9,090 nt of DNA from Verrucomicrobiota bacterium (GCA_030832235.1 JAURJO010000464.1:1-9090); one strand, 5' to 3'. Shown: positions 1 to 5,860, numbered from the stretch's first letter. The notes: generated by a model from the sequence alone, not told the origin. A program made the numbers and translations.

Positions 1-188
1 AGGGACTTACTTTGGAGGAAGAGCACCCGCCCGCCCGTTACGCTGCTGGGAAACGTGACCCGGTAACCGAGTCCTCCAGACGCGTTCAGTCTCGGACGGA
101 TGGTGATCCTCGGATTCTTGTCCCACTCCCAGATTTGGGAGGTGTCGCGTTGGGTAAAACCATCTGACGTTGGGGCGTTCCTTTTCAT
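1..188 (-). CDS. Partial gene, probable tyrosine recombinase/integrase N-terminus (runs off left edge)
   Basis: Reading the minus strand from the ATG at 188-186 gives 62 open codons to the window edge with no stop, so the gene continues beyond position 1. The protein starts MKRNAPTSDGF; residues 27-58 contain ITIRPRLNASG and GYRVTF followed by TGGRVLFLQ. This looks like the small three-stranded beta sheet (arm-binding domain) at the N-terminus of phage-type tyrosine recombinases, where a gly-turn and an aromatic-R-V strand are typical. The catalytic domain (R-HxxR-Y) would lie outside the window, so the call rests on N-terminal pattern and on position: the gene begins 96 bp past the 3' end of tmRNA, on the same strand, a favoured place for island integrases. 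A GAGG lies almost against the ATG, too close for a standard ribosome binding site. The only competing frame here (249 to 7) has unlikely composition. It could also be an unrelated hypothetical protein. Confidence 0.5.
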   Translation of the reverse strand, partial: MKRNAPTSDGFTQRDTSQIWEWDKNPRITIRPRLNASGGLGYRVTFPSSVTGGRVLFLQSKS

Positions 189-198
189 GCCTCGGAAG

Positions 199-215
199 GT
201 ACCAGAATTTGGTAC
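199..215. promoter_or_regulatory. Inverted repeat GTACCA-GAATT-TGGTAC upstream of integrase-like gene
   Basis: This is a perfect 6-bp inverted repeat (GTACCA / TGGTAC) around a 5-bp centre. It sits 11-27 bases upstream of the ATG of the integrase-like gene, in an AT-rich stretch. Its position suits an operator or a recombinase/excisionase binding site. Function is inferred only from position and symmetry. Confidence 0.3.
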
Positions 216-257
216 AAAACCGATACATTTCCAAAAACCGAAACGCCAAAAGCCCCT

Positions 258-276
258 AAAACGCTGATTACCAGCG
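258..276 (-). terminator. Rho-independent terminator of tmRNA
   Basis: On the minus strand, nine bases after the encoded CCA of tmRNA, CGCTG-GTAAT-CAGCG forms a 5-bp stem with a 5-base loop and is followed directly by TTTT. The stem is short and the T-run only four, but the place and shape fit an intrinsic terminator for ssrA. It would also limit read-through into the integrase-like gene. Confidence 0.6.
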
Positions 277-284
277 GAATAAAT

Positions 285-330
285 TGGTGGAGGTGGCGGG
301 ATTTGAACCCGCGTGCCCCTGGCCTTTGCA
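285..330. other. Candidate attachment site: tmRNA 3' end beside integrase-like gene
   Basis: The T arm and acceptor 3' strand of ssrA are a known integration target for islands and prophages. Here the gene's 3' end is complete and is followed within 97 bp by an integrase-like gene and by DNA of about 42% G+C (181-284), against clearly higher values elsewhere. The matching second copy (attR or attL) would lie outside the window, so the exact core cannot be drawn. Confidence 0.4.
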
Positions 331-513
331 CGCCACGTCTACCTGTATAGCGCGACTTTGATCTCGCCGGGGCCACGCCGTCGCACGCGCTTGAGCCCCA
401 GCCAGTCCCCGGATCGAAGATACAGCGCGCGGTCCGCGGACCGCTCCACGCGCCATGCCTGCTGTCGACGTCAGTTCCAGCTAGCAGGTGTCGCTAGACC
501 GACGTGGCTGCCA

Positions 514-558
514 TTAGGCTGCCAGGGGCATTTCTTCAGTTTTGCCGTTTGTTGTTTC
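514..558 (-). other. tmRNA tag-peptide reading frame
   Basis: This is the open frame inside tmRNA that ends in TAA at 516-514. Counting back from the stop it encodes ETTNGKTEEMPLAA. With the alanine carried by tmRNA itself the tag would be A-ETTNGKTEEMPLAA. The LAA end is the protease recognition signal of known tags (ClpXP and related). The resume codon is my inference: GAA (558-556) or the preceding CGC could be first, because the exact start depends on upstream context I cannot model. The other two frames give no LAA ending. Confidence 0.75.
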
Positions 559-699
559 GCGGGGGGATTTGCGAGAGACCCACGACTCTCGACAGGCAGC
601 GGCGCGCTCCAACCAAGGGTAGAATCCAGAACACCCCCGGAAAGTCGAAGGGACCGGATCTCGTTCCGCCCGGTTGAGTGGAGGAGGTTTCGGCCCCTC

Positions 700-718
700 G
701 ATCGCGTGATCCGCGATC
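700..718. repeat. Hairpin between PCMT gene and tmRNA
   Basis: GATCGCG-TGATC-CGCGATC is a perfect 7-bp stem with a 5-base loop. It sits 58 bases after the PCMT stop codon and 62 bases before the tmRNA 5' end. No T-run follows on the minus strand, so it may be a weak or Rho-assisted terminator of the PCMT transcript, or only an RNA structure ahead of tmRNA. I see no convincing tmRNA promoter in 639-775. Confidence 0.35.
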
Positions 719-775
719 AAAGAACGCCCGGACCATGCGCACCCGTACCGGCTTGGCAAGCATGGCGGCGCGGCC

Positions 776-1570
776 TCACGGCGCGGCGCGGCGCATCGGC
801 ACGAATCGCACCGGGTGCGACGTCTTGCGCTCCAGCGTGCCGTCGGCGCGCTTCACCAGCAGCAACAGTTCCTGCGTCGCTCCGGCGGGGCCAACCGGAA
901 TGCAGAGCCTTCCTCCCTCGCGGAGCTGCGCGACGAGGGGCGCGGGGACGTTTTCCGGGGCGCACGTAACCATGATGGCGTCGAACGGTGCAACCTCCGG
1001 CCAGCCCAGCCAGCCGTCGCCGATGCGAAGGTGCACACGTTCGTAGCCGGCGCGAGGCAACGCTCGCGCCGCCGCTTCGGCCAGCGGAGGCACGATCTCG
1101 ATCGAATAAACCTCCCCTGCGACCTCCGCGAGCACCGCGGCCTGGTAGCCGGAGCCGGTGCCGATCTCCAGAACGCGCGACCGCGGCGTGAGGCCGAGCA
1201 TTTCCGTCATCAAGGCCACCAGCGAAGGCTGCGAAATGGTCTGGCCATGACCGATCGGCAAGGGGTGGTCGTCGTACGCTTGGCGCCGGAGCGGTTCCGG
1301 AACGAAAACATGGCGCGGCACGCGGAGCATCGCCGCCAGCACCGCGGGATCCTTCACGCCGGCGGAGACCACGTCGCGTTCGACCAGCGTTTGGCGCGCG
1401 CGGCGAAACTCCTCGGTGTCGACGGGAGCGGGCGGGATTGGATCCATGGAACCACGGGGTTCCGGCGTTCGCGCCGCCAAGGCTTCGTCGCCACTCGCGG
1501 CCACCAGCGTCGCGAGGAGGGCTACCCAACGGGGGACGGGAAACGGGCCTTTTGTCTTCCGGGGGCTCAT
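776..1570 (-). CDS. pcm: Protein-L-isoaspartate O-methyltransferase, probably exported
   Basis: The enzyme uses S-adenosylmethionine to methylate L-isoaspartyl residues in damaged proteins, starting their repair to aspartate. From the ATG at 1570-1568 it has 264 residues. The core from residue 42 onward matches the usual ~220-residue length: GQTISQP (about 109-115) is the family's active-site signature, VLEIGTGSGYQAA (about 133-145) the SAM-binding motif I, IGDG (about 183-186) the acidic loop, and LREGGRLCIPVG (about 216-227) a later conserved strand. The extra ~40 N-terminal residues read as a signal peptide: basic MSPRKTK, hydrophobic WVALLATLVAA, then a DEALA-A cleavage-like site, which suggests a periplasmic form. 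Alternative starts are ATG at 1447 (223 residues, cytoplasmic length) and TTG at 1624; none has a clear Shine-Dalgarno. The gene reads toward tmRNA and is alone in its transcript. Confidence 0.9.
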   Translation of the reverse strand: MSPRKTKGPFPVPRWVALLATLVAASGDEALAARTPEPRGSMDPIPPAPVDTEEFRRARQTLVERDVVSAGVKDPAVLAAMLRVPRHVFVPEPLRRQAYDDHPLPIGHGQTISQPSLVALMTEMLGLTPRSRVLEIGTGSGYQAAVLAEVAGEVYSIEIVPPLAEAAARALPRAGYERVHLRIGDGWLGWPEVAPFDAIMVTCAPENVPAPLVAQLREGGRLCIPVGPAGATQELLLLVKRADGTLERKTSHPVRFVPMRRAAP

Positions 1571-1746
1571 GACGCCGGAACGTTGAACCTGGGGAATGAT
1601 GCCGCACTTTCCGTTCGTCGTCAAAAAGCCGAAGGGAGAAAAAAGAGCGGGTGGATCTGGAAATCAGGACCGCGGAAACCGGGGCGCGGCTCCGCCGCAA
1701 CCGAAGCAACGTTCAGGCTGCAGCGCTGGTAGGGGCGAGTAACCCT

Positions 1747-1805
1747 GCTTCGCCGAGACTTCCTCCTTCGCAGGGCTTTGGAGGAAAAGTCGCGGGGCAC
1801 GAAGC
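1747..1805. repeat. Nested inverted repeat (REP-like hairpin)
   Basis: GACTTCCTCC (1757-1766) pairs with GGAGGAaaAGTC (1780-1791), a 10-bp stem with a two-base bulge. Outside it GCTTCG (1747-1752) pairs with CGAAGC (1800-1805). The 13-mer CTTCCTCCTTCGC recurs at 5563-5575, again with a downstream GGAGGA, in the other large intergenic gap. It looks like a palindromic intergenic repeat; family unknown to me. Confidence 0.45.
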
Positions 1806-1811
1806 GAGCGG

Positions 1812-1939
1812 GCGTGAGGGGAAATTGGCGGGAAGAGTTTCCGACGATCCGAGGGGTGCGCCCTCGGCTACATCGCACGCGTTTCATGATGAACGTCGGT
1901 CCGGAGTTTCCGGACGAAAAGGCATCCCGTGTCGCCGCG
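1812..1939 (+). repeat. Dispersed intergenic repeat, copy A (two hairpins)
   Basis: This copy is nearly identical to the reverse complement of 5634-5760. From 1841 to 1939 (99 bases) I count only two mismatches; the first ~28 bases are more divergent, with about five changes and one indel. Each copy contains two perfect hairpins: CCGAGGG-GTGCG-CCCTCGG (1849-1867) and GTCCGGA-GTT-TCCGGAC (1899-1915). The layout recalls BIME/REP elements mobilised by a RAYT transposase, which is not in the window. A reading frame runs through both copies but lacks a credible start. The copy lies upstream of both the PCMT gene and the DUF4153 gene, which diverge here. Confidence 0.85.
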
Positions 1940-2141
1940 GACCCTAGAGGCTCCATCCAGGCGGAGTGTTATCGCTACATGCACGCCGGTTCATTTCGGT
2001 GATTTCCGCGCTCCGAAATTGCCAAACCGACGCCTCGCCGCGTCCGGCCGGATCCTTGCCACGCTGCTGTTTCACCACCCTTCGCTTCTGCGGCGAGAAG
2101 CCGACCTTGACCGCGACGCGGCGCGAGACCGAGAAACATGC

Positions 2142-3491
2142 ATGAGCTCCAGCGACCCGAAGGATTCCACGCGTCTTGAGGCGAACCTGCGGCGCTGGCG
2201 CGAGCATGCGCTCCGCGCCCAGCAATCGGCGGGCGTCGCGCGGCTCGAAACCCGTCTCATGGCCGAAGTGGAACACCTGAGGCGGTCGGGCCTGACGTTG
2301 GATGAATCCTGGTTGGTGGCGCTGCGAAGAGTCGGGGACGATGATCGCGCCACACGCGCCTTCGGGCGCGAGAACGCCTCCGTTTTTTGGCAAAACCCAT
2401 CCGATTCGGAGGCGCCTCGCGTTCCGTGGCGCGAAACCATTCTGGCACTTGGCTGTGCGGCTGGCGCGGCCGCGGCGATCAAGGTACCGCATGTTTTCGG
2501 CCTCACCTTCGCGGGTCACGAGGGGTTTTACGCCCGCAACGCCGCCCTGCTCATCCTGCCGTTCCTCGCCGTGTTTCTTCTTTGGCGAAGGGGTTTCCCC
2601 GCCGGAACGATGGCTTCGGTGGCGGTCGCGTTCGCCGCCGCCGCGGTGCTGGTGAACACGCCCCCGTTCCGTTCGGACGGAGCGCTGGTAACGCTCGCGG
2701 CATCGCATCTGCCGATCGCGCTGTGGTTCGTGGTGGGGGTGGCTCACGCCAACGGGTGTTGGCGCGAGACGACGGCACGCCTCGAGTTTGTCCGGTTCTC
2801 GGGCGAGGTGTTCATCCACGGCGTGCTGATCGCGCTCGGCGGCGGGGTGCTCATCGCCTGCCTGACGATGATCTTCCGAGCCATCGGCCTAGATATCCGC
2901 GAAGTCATCGGGACCTGGCTTGTGCCCGGCGGTGCCGCGGGTGCGGTGGTGGTCGCGGGATGGTTGTCGGACGGCCGCCGTGGGCCGGCGGGAGGCATGG
3001 CTCCGCTGCTCACGCGGATTTTCACGCCGCTTTTCGCCATGCTGCTCGTGACTTTCCTCGCGACCGTCGCCCTGACGGGCCGCGGCGTGACCGCGGACCG
3101 CGAGGTGCTGATCGGCTTTGACGTGCTGCTGGCGGTCGTGGTCGGACTCCTGCTTTACGCGGTGGTCTCGCGGGATCCGGGTTCGCCCCCCGGGCTTTTC
3201 GACCGCCTGCAACTCGTGCTCGTCGTGAGCGCGTTGTTGGCGGATCTGATCGCGCTGTGGGCGATCGGGTCTCGCATCCGTGAATTCGGGTTCAGCCCCA
3301 ACCGCGTCGCCGCCCTCGGTGAAAACCTTATCCTGCTGGTGAATCTCGCGTGGTCGGCGGTGCTGTGCGGTCGATTCGTCTTCGGCCGCGGGGATTTCGC
3401 CCCGCTGGAGCGATGGCAGGCGCGGTGCCTCCCGCTGTATGCCGGTTGGGCCGCCCTCGTGGCGGTGGTTTTCCCCCTGCTATGGGGCTAG
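2142..3491 (+). CDS. DUF4153-like polytopic membrane protein
   Basis: From the ATG at 2142 the protein has 449 residues. Residues 1-90 are soluble, charged and mostly helical (LEANLRRWREHALRAQ, later LTLDESWLVALRRVGD), resembling the cytoplasmic prefix domain placed before some bacterial permeases. About eleven hydrophobic segments follow, near residues 98-114, 133-148, 156-171, 183-200, 226-246, 259-275, 291-311, 323-342, 356-376, 394-412 and 431-447. The stretch RIREFGFSPNRVAALGENL (about 378-396) matches the conserved end of the DUF4153 family, whose molecular function is unknown to me. The frame stays open upstream to a GTG at 1929, but that would start inside intergenic repeat A and add a basic, non-conserved leader, so I reject it. 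The Shine-Dalgarno is weak (GAGACCGAGA). The Hsp15-like gene follows after 79 bp on the same strand and may share the transcript. Confidence 0.8.
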   Translation: MSSSDPKDSTRLEANLRRWREHALRAQQSAGVARLETRLMAEVEHLRRSGLTLDESWLVALRRVGDDDRATRAFGRENASVFWQNPSDSEAPRVPWRETILALGCAAGAAAAIKVPHVFGLTFAGHEGFYARNAALLILPFLAVFLLWRRGFPAGTMASVAVAFAAAAVLVNTPPFRSDGALVTLAASHLPIALWFVVGVAHANGCWRETTARLEFVRFSGEVFIHGVLIALGGGVLIACLTMIFRAIGLDIREVIGTWLVPGGAAGAVVVAGWLSDGRRGPAGGMAPLLTRIFTPLFAMLLVTFLATVALTGRGVTADREVLIGFDVLLAVVVGLLLYAVVSRDPGSPPGLFDRLQLVLVVSALLADLIALWAIGSRIREFGFSPNRVAALGENLILLVNLAWSAVLCGRFVFGRGDFAPLERWQARCLPLYAGWAALVAVVFPLLWG

Positions 3492-3570
3492 GCGAGCCCG
3501 GGGTTTGACACGATCGCCCTCTCTCCTTCGCTGCGCCACGGTGAGCCTCGAATCGTCCTCCGCCGTCGCC

Positions 3571-3933
3571 ATGCGACTCGACAAGTGGCTCTGGGCGGTG
3601 CGCATCCACCGGAGCCGGGCCTTGGCGACCGACGCCTGCCGGGCCGGCTCCGTGTTGGTCAACGATCTCGTCGCCAAGCCCGCCCGCGAGGTCCGCCCCG
3701 GTGAGATCGTCCGTGTGCGCATCGGGCTGATCACCCGCACGCTGCGGGTGGTCGGCGCGCCGCGTTCGCGGGTGGGCGCGAAACTCGTCGCCGATTACTG
3801 CACCGACCTCACACCGCCGGAGGAGATGGCGAAGCTCCGTGAGCACACCGTGCAGCAGGTGCTCGCGCGCGAGAAGGGCAGCGGGCGGCCGACAAAACGC
3901 GACCGGCGGTTGCTCGACCAGCTCTTCACCTGA
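3571..3933 (+). CDS. hslR: S4-domain RNA-binding protein, Hsp15 family
   Basis: In Escherichia coli, Hsp15 binds 50S subunits that still carry a peptidyl-tRNA and helps recycle them. This 120-residue protein opens with MRLDKWLWAVR and continues RSRALATDACRAGSVLVND, the alpha-L S4 fold that binds structured RNA (about residues 1-60). PGEIVRVRIG and the TRTLRVVG strand complete the domain. The C-terminus is basic (GSGRPTKRDRR), as in the family, and the length is near the usual 110-135. I chose ATG at 3571 because it places the conserved MRLDKW at the N-terminus. A GTG at 3541 in frame would add ten residues; neither has a clear Shine-Dalgarno. It converges with the YkgJ-like gene, leaving only 21 bp between stop codons. 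With tmRNA and RluA it makes a locally RNA/ribosome-themed neighbourhood, though without shared transcription. Confidence 0.85.
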   Translation: MRLDKWLWAVRIHRSRALATDACRAGSVLVNDLVAKPAREVRPGEIVRVRIGLITRTLRVVGAPRSRVGAKLVADYCTDLTPPEEMAKLREHTVQQVLAREKGSGRPTKRDRRLLDQLFT

Positions 3934-3954
3934 AGCGGCCCGCGAGGCGGGGTT

Positions 3955-4497
3955 TCAAGACTTGGGCACCCCGGCCCCGGGCCGCGTGTGGAATCTCTCG
4001 TGAGCCAGGAGGTGCAGCCGGTGCATCACGAGGCTCAGGTCGGCGCAGGTTTCCCGTGCGCCGGCGTCGGCTCCATCCGACTCCGCGCGGCGCCGCGCCC
4101 GAAGAAATCTCTCCGAGAGGGGAAGCAGCTCGTCGTCACCCCGGAATCGCCGGAGGAGCCGGCGGGCGCGGTCGGCCCAGCGCCGGGCGCGTCGTACGAG
4201 AGCCAAAGCGGTTCGTTTTGAGATGCGACCGGCGGTGAGGTCCTGGAAGACACGGCACTCGAAAGTGCGACACTGCATCGGGCGCTGCGCGTAGATCCGG
4301 CATGAGCGATCGGCGCATAACGCGGCGCACGGCTGCGTTGAACGCAGGATCGGAGTCTTCGTTCGCGAGGTGATCACGGGCAATCCGCCAGCCCGCAAGG
4401 CTCGCGGATCATCGGCTTCACCGAGCTTCACATGATGAAAGAGCGTGCCGTCGCAGCACAGGCCGCAGGCGCGGCAAAGTTCCTCGCCCGGGCTCAT
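3955..4497 (-). CDS. YkgJ-family cysteine-cluster protein (putative metal/Fe-S binding)
   Basis: This 180-residue protein carries the CxxCxxCC signature of the YkgJ/UPF0153 family, proposed to bind zinc or an iron-sulfur cluster. The cysteines are C8, C11, C14 and C15 (LCRACGLCC), then C57, C61, C66, C76 and C81, with the typical CRIYAQRPMQCRTFEC stretch around 66-81. The C-terminal half is rich in arginine and predicted helical (ALALVRRARRWADRARRLLRR), with no metal motif, and is longer than in minimal family members. The ATG at 4497 overlaps the stop of the RluA gene in an ATGA, so translation is probably coupled and no own ribosome site is needed. Substrate and biological role are unknown; pairing with a pseudouridine synthase could hint at RNA-related work but is only context. 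Confidence 0.85.
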   Translation of the reverse strand: MSPGEELCRACGLCCDGTLFHHVKLGEADDPRALRAGGLPVITSRTKTPILRSTQPCAALCADRSCRIYAQRPMQCRTFECRVFQDLTAGRISKRTALALVRRARRWADRARRLLRRFRGDDELLPLSERFLRARRRAESDGADAGARETCADLSLVMHRLHLLAHERFHTRPGAGVPKS

Positions 4498-5279
4498 GGA
4501 AGTGGTGCGGTTCGCAGCGCTCGCCGACAGGTTTCAAAGTCCTCCGGACACGGGCAGGTGATCTTCATCGCCCCCTGGGTCAGGGGATGGACGAACTCGA
4601 GCCCGGCGGCGTGGAGCATCACGCGCGATGCGCCGACCATCCCGGTCCTGCCTCCGGCGGGAAACCGGGTCGGGCCGCCGTAGAAGGGATCACCGAGGAT
4701 CGGGTGGCCGCCCTCCGCGAGATGCACGCGGATCTGATGCGTGCGGCCGGTGTGCGGACTGGCCTCCACGAGGATGAAACCGCCCAGTCGCTCCACGACG
4801 CGGAAGGACGTGCGGGCCGGGTCGCCACCGCTGCGGACCGCGCCGAACCGGCTGGCCTTCCCCTCGCGGCCGACGATCCCTAGATGATTGGCTACTTCCC
4901 ATGAATCGGGTGCGGCCGCACCGGCAACCGCCAGCGCAAGGTAGGTTTTCCGCACGGTCTTGCCGGAAAAAAGCGCCGTGACCCCCGCGTTGGCTCGGGG
5001 ATCACGGGTGAAAAGCAGCACGCCCGAGGTGTCGCGATCGAGCCGGTGCTGAAGCCCGAGATACGGCGCCCCTCCGTCGCGCTCCCGCAGAAAAGTCGTG
5101 AGCGTCGAGTGCACGCTCGCCCGGCGGGCGTCGAGCGTCGGCTGCGTCGGCAACCCGGCGGGCTTGTCGACCACGATCAGCCATTCGTCCTCGAAGAGAA
5201 TCCGCTCCGGACTCCACCGGGGTGCCGGTGCGGACGGCCGCGTGGGTTCGTTCCGCCGGACGGATTTTTCGTGCGCCAT
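4494..5279 (-). CDS. RluA-family RNA pseudouridine synthase
   Basis: The family isomerises uridine to pseudouridine in rRNA or tRNA in the cytoplasm. The 261-residue protein from ATG 5279 has the catalytic motif HRLDRDTSG with the nucleophile Asp at residue 81. It is preceded by VVDKPAGLPTQP (about 36-47) and followed by KTYLALA (about 110-116) and GRTHQIRVHLAEGGHPILGDPFYGG, split here as GRTHQIRVHL and GHPILGDPFYGG (about 179-203). There is no N-terminal S4 domain, as in RluA/TruC-type members rather than RluC/RluD; target bases cannot be told from sequence. A TTG at 5318 would add 13 residues, but I prefer the ATG. It is the first gene of a two-gene operon with the YkgJ-like gene (ATGA overlap at 4497-4494). 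No strong promoter or Shine-Dalgarno is visible upstream. Confidence 0.92.
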   Translation of the reverse strand: MAHEKSVRRNEPTRPSAPAPRWSPERILFEDEWLIVVDKPAGLPTQPTLDARRASVHSTLTTFLRERDGGAPYLGLQHRLDRDTSGVLLFTRDPRANAGVTALFSGKTVRKTYLALAVAGAAAPDSWEVANHLGIVGREGKASRFGAVRSGGDPARTSFRVVERLGGFILVEASPHTGRTHQIRVHLAEGGHPILGDPFYGGPTRFPAGGRTGMVGASRVMLHAAGLEFVHPLTQGAMKITCPCPEDFETCRRALRTAPLP

Positions 5280-5562
5280 GCGGGGAGGAACGTGAAGGAG
5301 ACGAACAGCGGATGACAAGGTGCGGAAGCGCGGCGATTCCGGCGCCGACGCTGGCTATCCCTGCCCAGCCAAGGCCGGTGAGTTGAGCCCGAAGTTCGCA
5401 CCTCGTGCACCGCCTCGCAGCTGTTCTCTGGGTTGGCCGCGAAGAGGCTCAGGAGGCGCAAGAAGTCGGTTTGAACAGGAAGGACGGGATGCATGAGTCC
5501 GTTTCCTCCCCATCCGCGTCATCAGCGAATTCCGCGGTAAGCTCCGAAGCGTTCCGAACCGC

Positions 5563-5590
5563 CTTCCTCCTTCGCCGAGCCGACGGAGGA
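5563..5590. repeat. TCCTCC/GGAGGA hairpin, second copy of short intergenic motif
   Basis: CTTCCTCCTTCGC (5563-5575) is identical to 1759-1771, and GGAGGA at 5585-5590 can pair with TCCTCC at 5565-5570. Relative to the large repeat it sits on the other flank than in copy A, so the two motifs do not move as one unit. Confidence 0.4.
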
Positions 5591-5633
5591 CACGGATGGA
5601 AGACAAAGCTGCCGTTGCGGTGTCAGCATCGTT

Positions 5634-5760
5634 CGCGGCGACGCGGGATGCCTTTTCGTCCGGAAACTCCGGACCGACGTTCGTCATGAAACGCGTGCGA
5701 TGTAGCCGAGGGCGCACCCCTCGGATCGTCGCAGGCTCTTTCCACCAATTTCCCTCGCTC
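5634..5760 (-). repeat. Dispersed intergenic repeat, copy B (inverted relative to copy A)
   Basis: This is the reverse-complement partner of 1812-1939. It keeps both hairpins perfectly: GTCCGGA-AAC-TCCGGAC at 5658-5674 and CCGAGGG-CGCAC-CCCTCGG at 5706-5724 on the plus strand. The ~31-base spacer between hairpins is the same in both copies. Similarity stops sharply outside the repeat on both sides. The two copies enclose a ~3.7-kb block with four genes in inverted orientation. Confidence 0.85.
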
Positions 5761-5833
5761 CCTCGCACCTTCAGTCGCCACTCCCAGTGCAGCTCAGCCG
5801 CGCTGGGAAATCCGCGGTGGGAACGAGGACTCC

Positions 5834-5860
5834 CCGAAGAACCTTCGGCCGGGCGCCGGC
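5834..5860 (-). terminator. Possible terminator hairpins after giant repeat-protein gene
   Basis: Two adjacent perfect hairpins follow the stop codon of the giant gene: GCCGG-CGC-CCGGC (5860-5848) and CCGAAG-GTT-CTTCGG (5848-5834) on the minus strand. They share one base at 5848, so they could form only with slight fraying. No T-run follows, so intrinsic termination is doubtful; the assignment is by position only. Confidence 0.3.

Larger units (their letters stand above)
285..638 (-). ncRNA. ssrA: Transfer-messenger RNA (tmRNA, 10Sa RNA)
   Basis: tmRNA rescues stalled ribosomes by acting first as alanyl-tRNA and then as mRNA for a degradation tag. The minus strand begins GGGGGTG at 638 and ends CACCTCC-A-CCA at 285; these pair over 7 bp (one G-U) to form the acceptor stem, with CCA encoded. 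A perfect T arm, GCGGG-TTCAAAT-CCCGC, lies at 312-296. CCCTTGG near the 5' end pairs with CCAGGGG just before the T arm, giving helix P2. An internal reading frame ends in codons for LAA plus TAA at 516-514, the expected degron ending. The length of 354 is normal for a one-piece tmRNA. One oddity: the usually conserved TTCGAC of the D-loop-like region reads TTCTAC (about 623-618). Its partner SmpB is not in the window. The gene stands alone, 137 bp from the end of the upstream PCMT gene. Confidence 0.93.
1571..2141. other. Divergent intergenic gap (571 bp) without genes
   Basis: The gap lies between the divergent starts of the PCMT and DUF4153 genes. It contains the nested inverted repeat at 1747-1805 and repeat copy A at 1812-1939. 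Promoters for both genes must lie here, but I found no strong -35/-10 pair. The open frames in it are extensions of neighbouring genes or run through the repeat, and I do not call them. Confidence 0.7.

Noticed and set aside
7..249. 80-codon minus-strand frame overlapping the integrase-like start
   Set aside because: It overlaps almost fully with the 188-to-1 frame, has an odd composition rich in Arg, His and Pro, and resembles no family; the other frame has a plausible beta-strand pattern and stays open to the window edge.
285..375. Ordinary tRNA suggested by the T arm and CCA end
   Set aside because: No D arm or anticodon arm follows at tRNA spacing; the 5' acceptor strand is found at 638, with a LAA-ending tag frame between, which makes it tmRNA.
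717..1709. 330-codon frame overlapping the PCMT gene on the same strand
   Set aside because: It is an Arg/Gly/Pro-rich out-of-frame reading typical of high-GC DNA; the frame 1570 to 776 has clear methyltransferase motifs.
1778..2002. Small protein encoded by the intergenic repeat (RGVRPRLHRTRF in both copies)
   Set aside because: The frame is open in both copies, but the only changes are two bases, starts differ, and the sequence is dominated by palindromes; a structural DNA/RNA element explains it better.
1929..2141. N-terminal extension of the DUF4153 protein from GTG 1929
   Set aside because: It starts inside repeat copy A and adds ~71 residues without hydrophobic or domain character; ATG 2142 begins the conserved-looking soluble domain.
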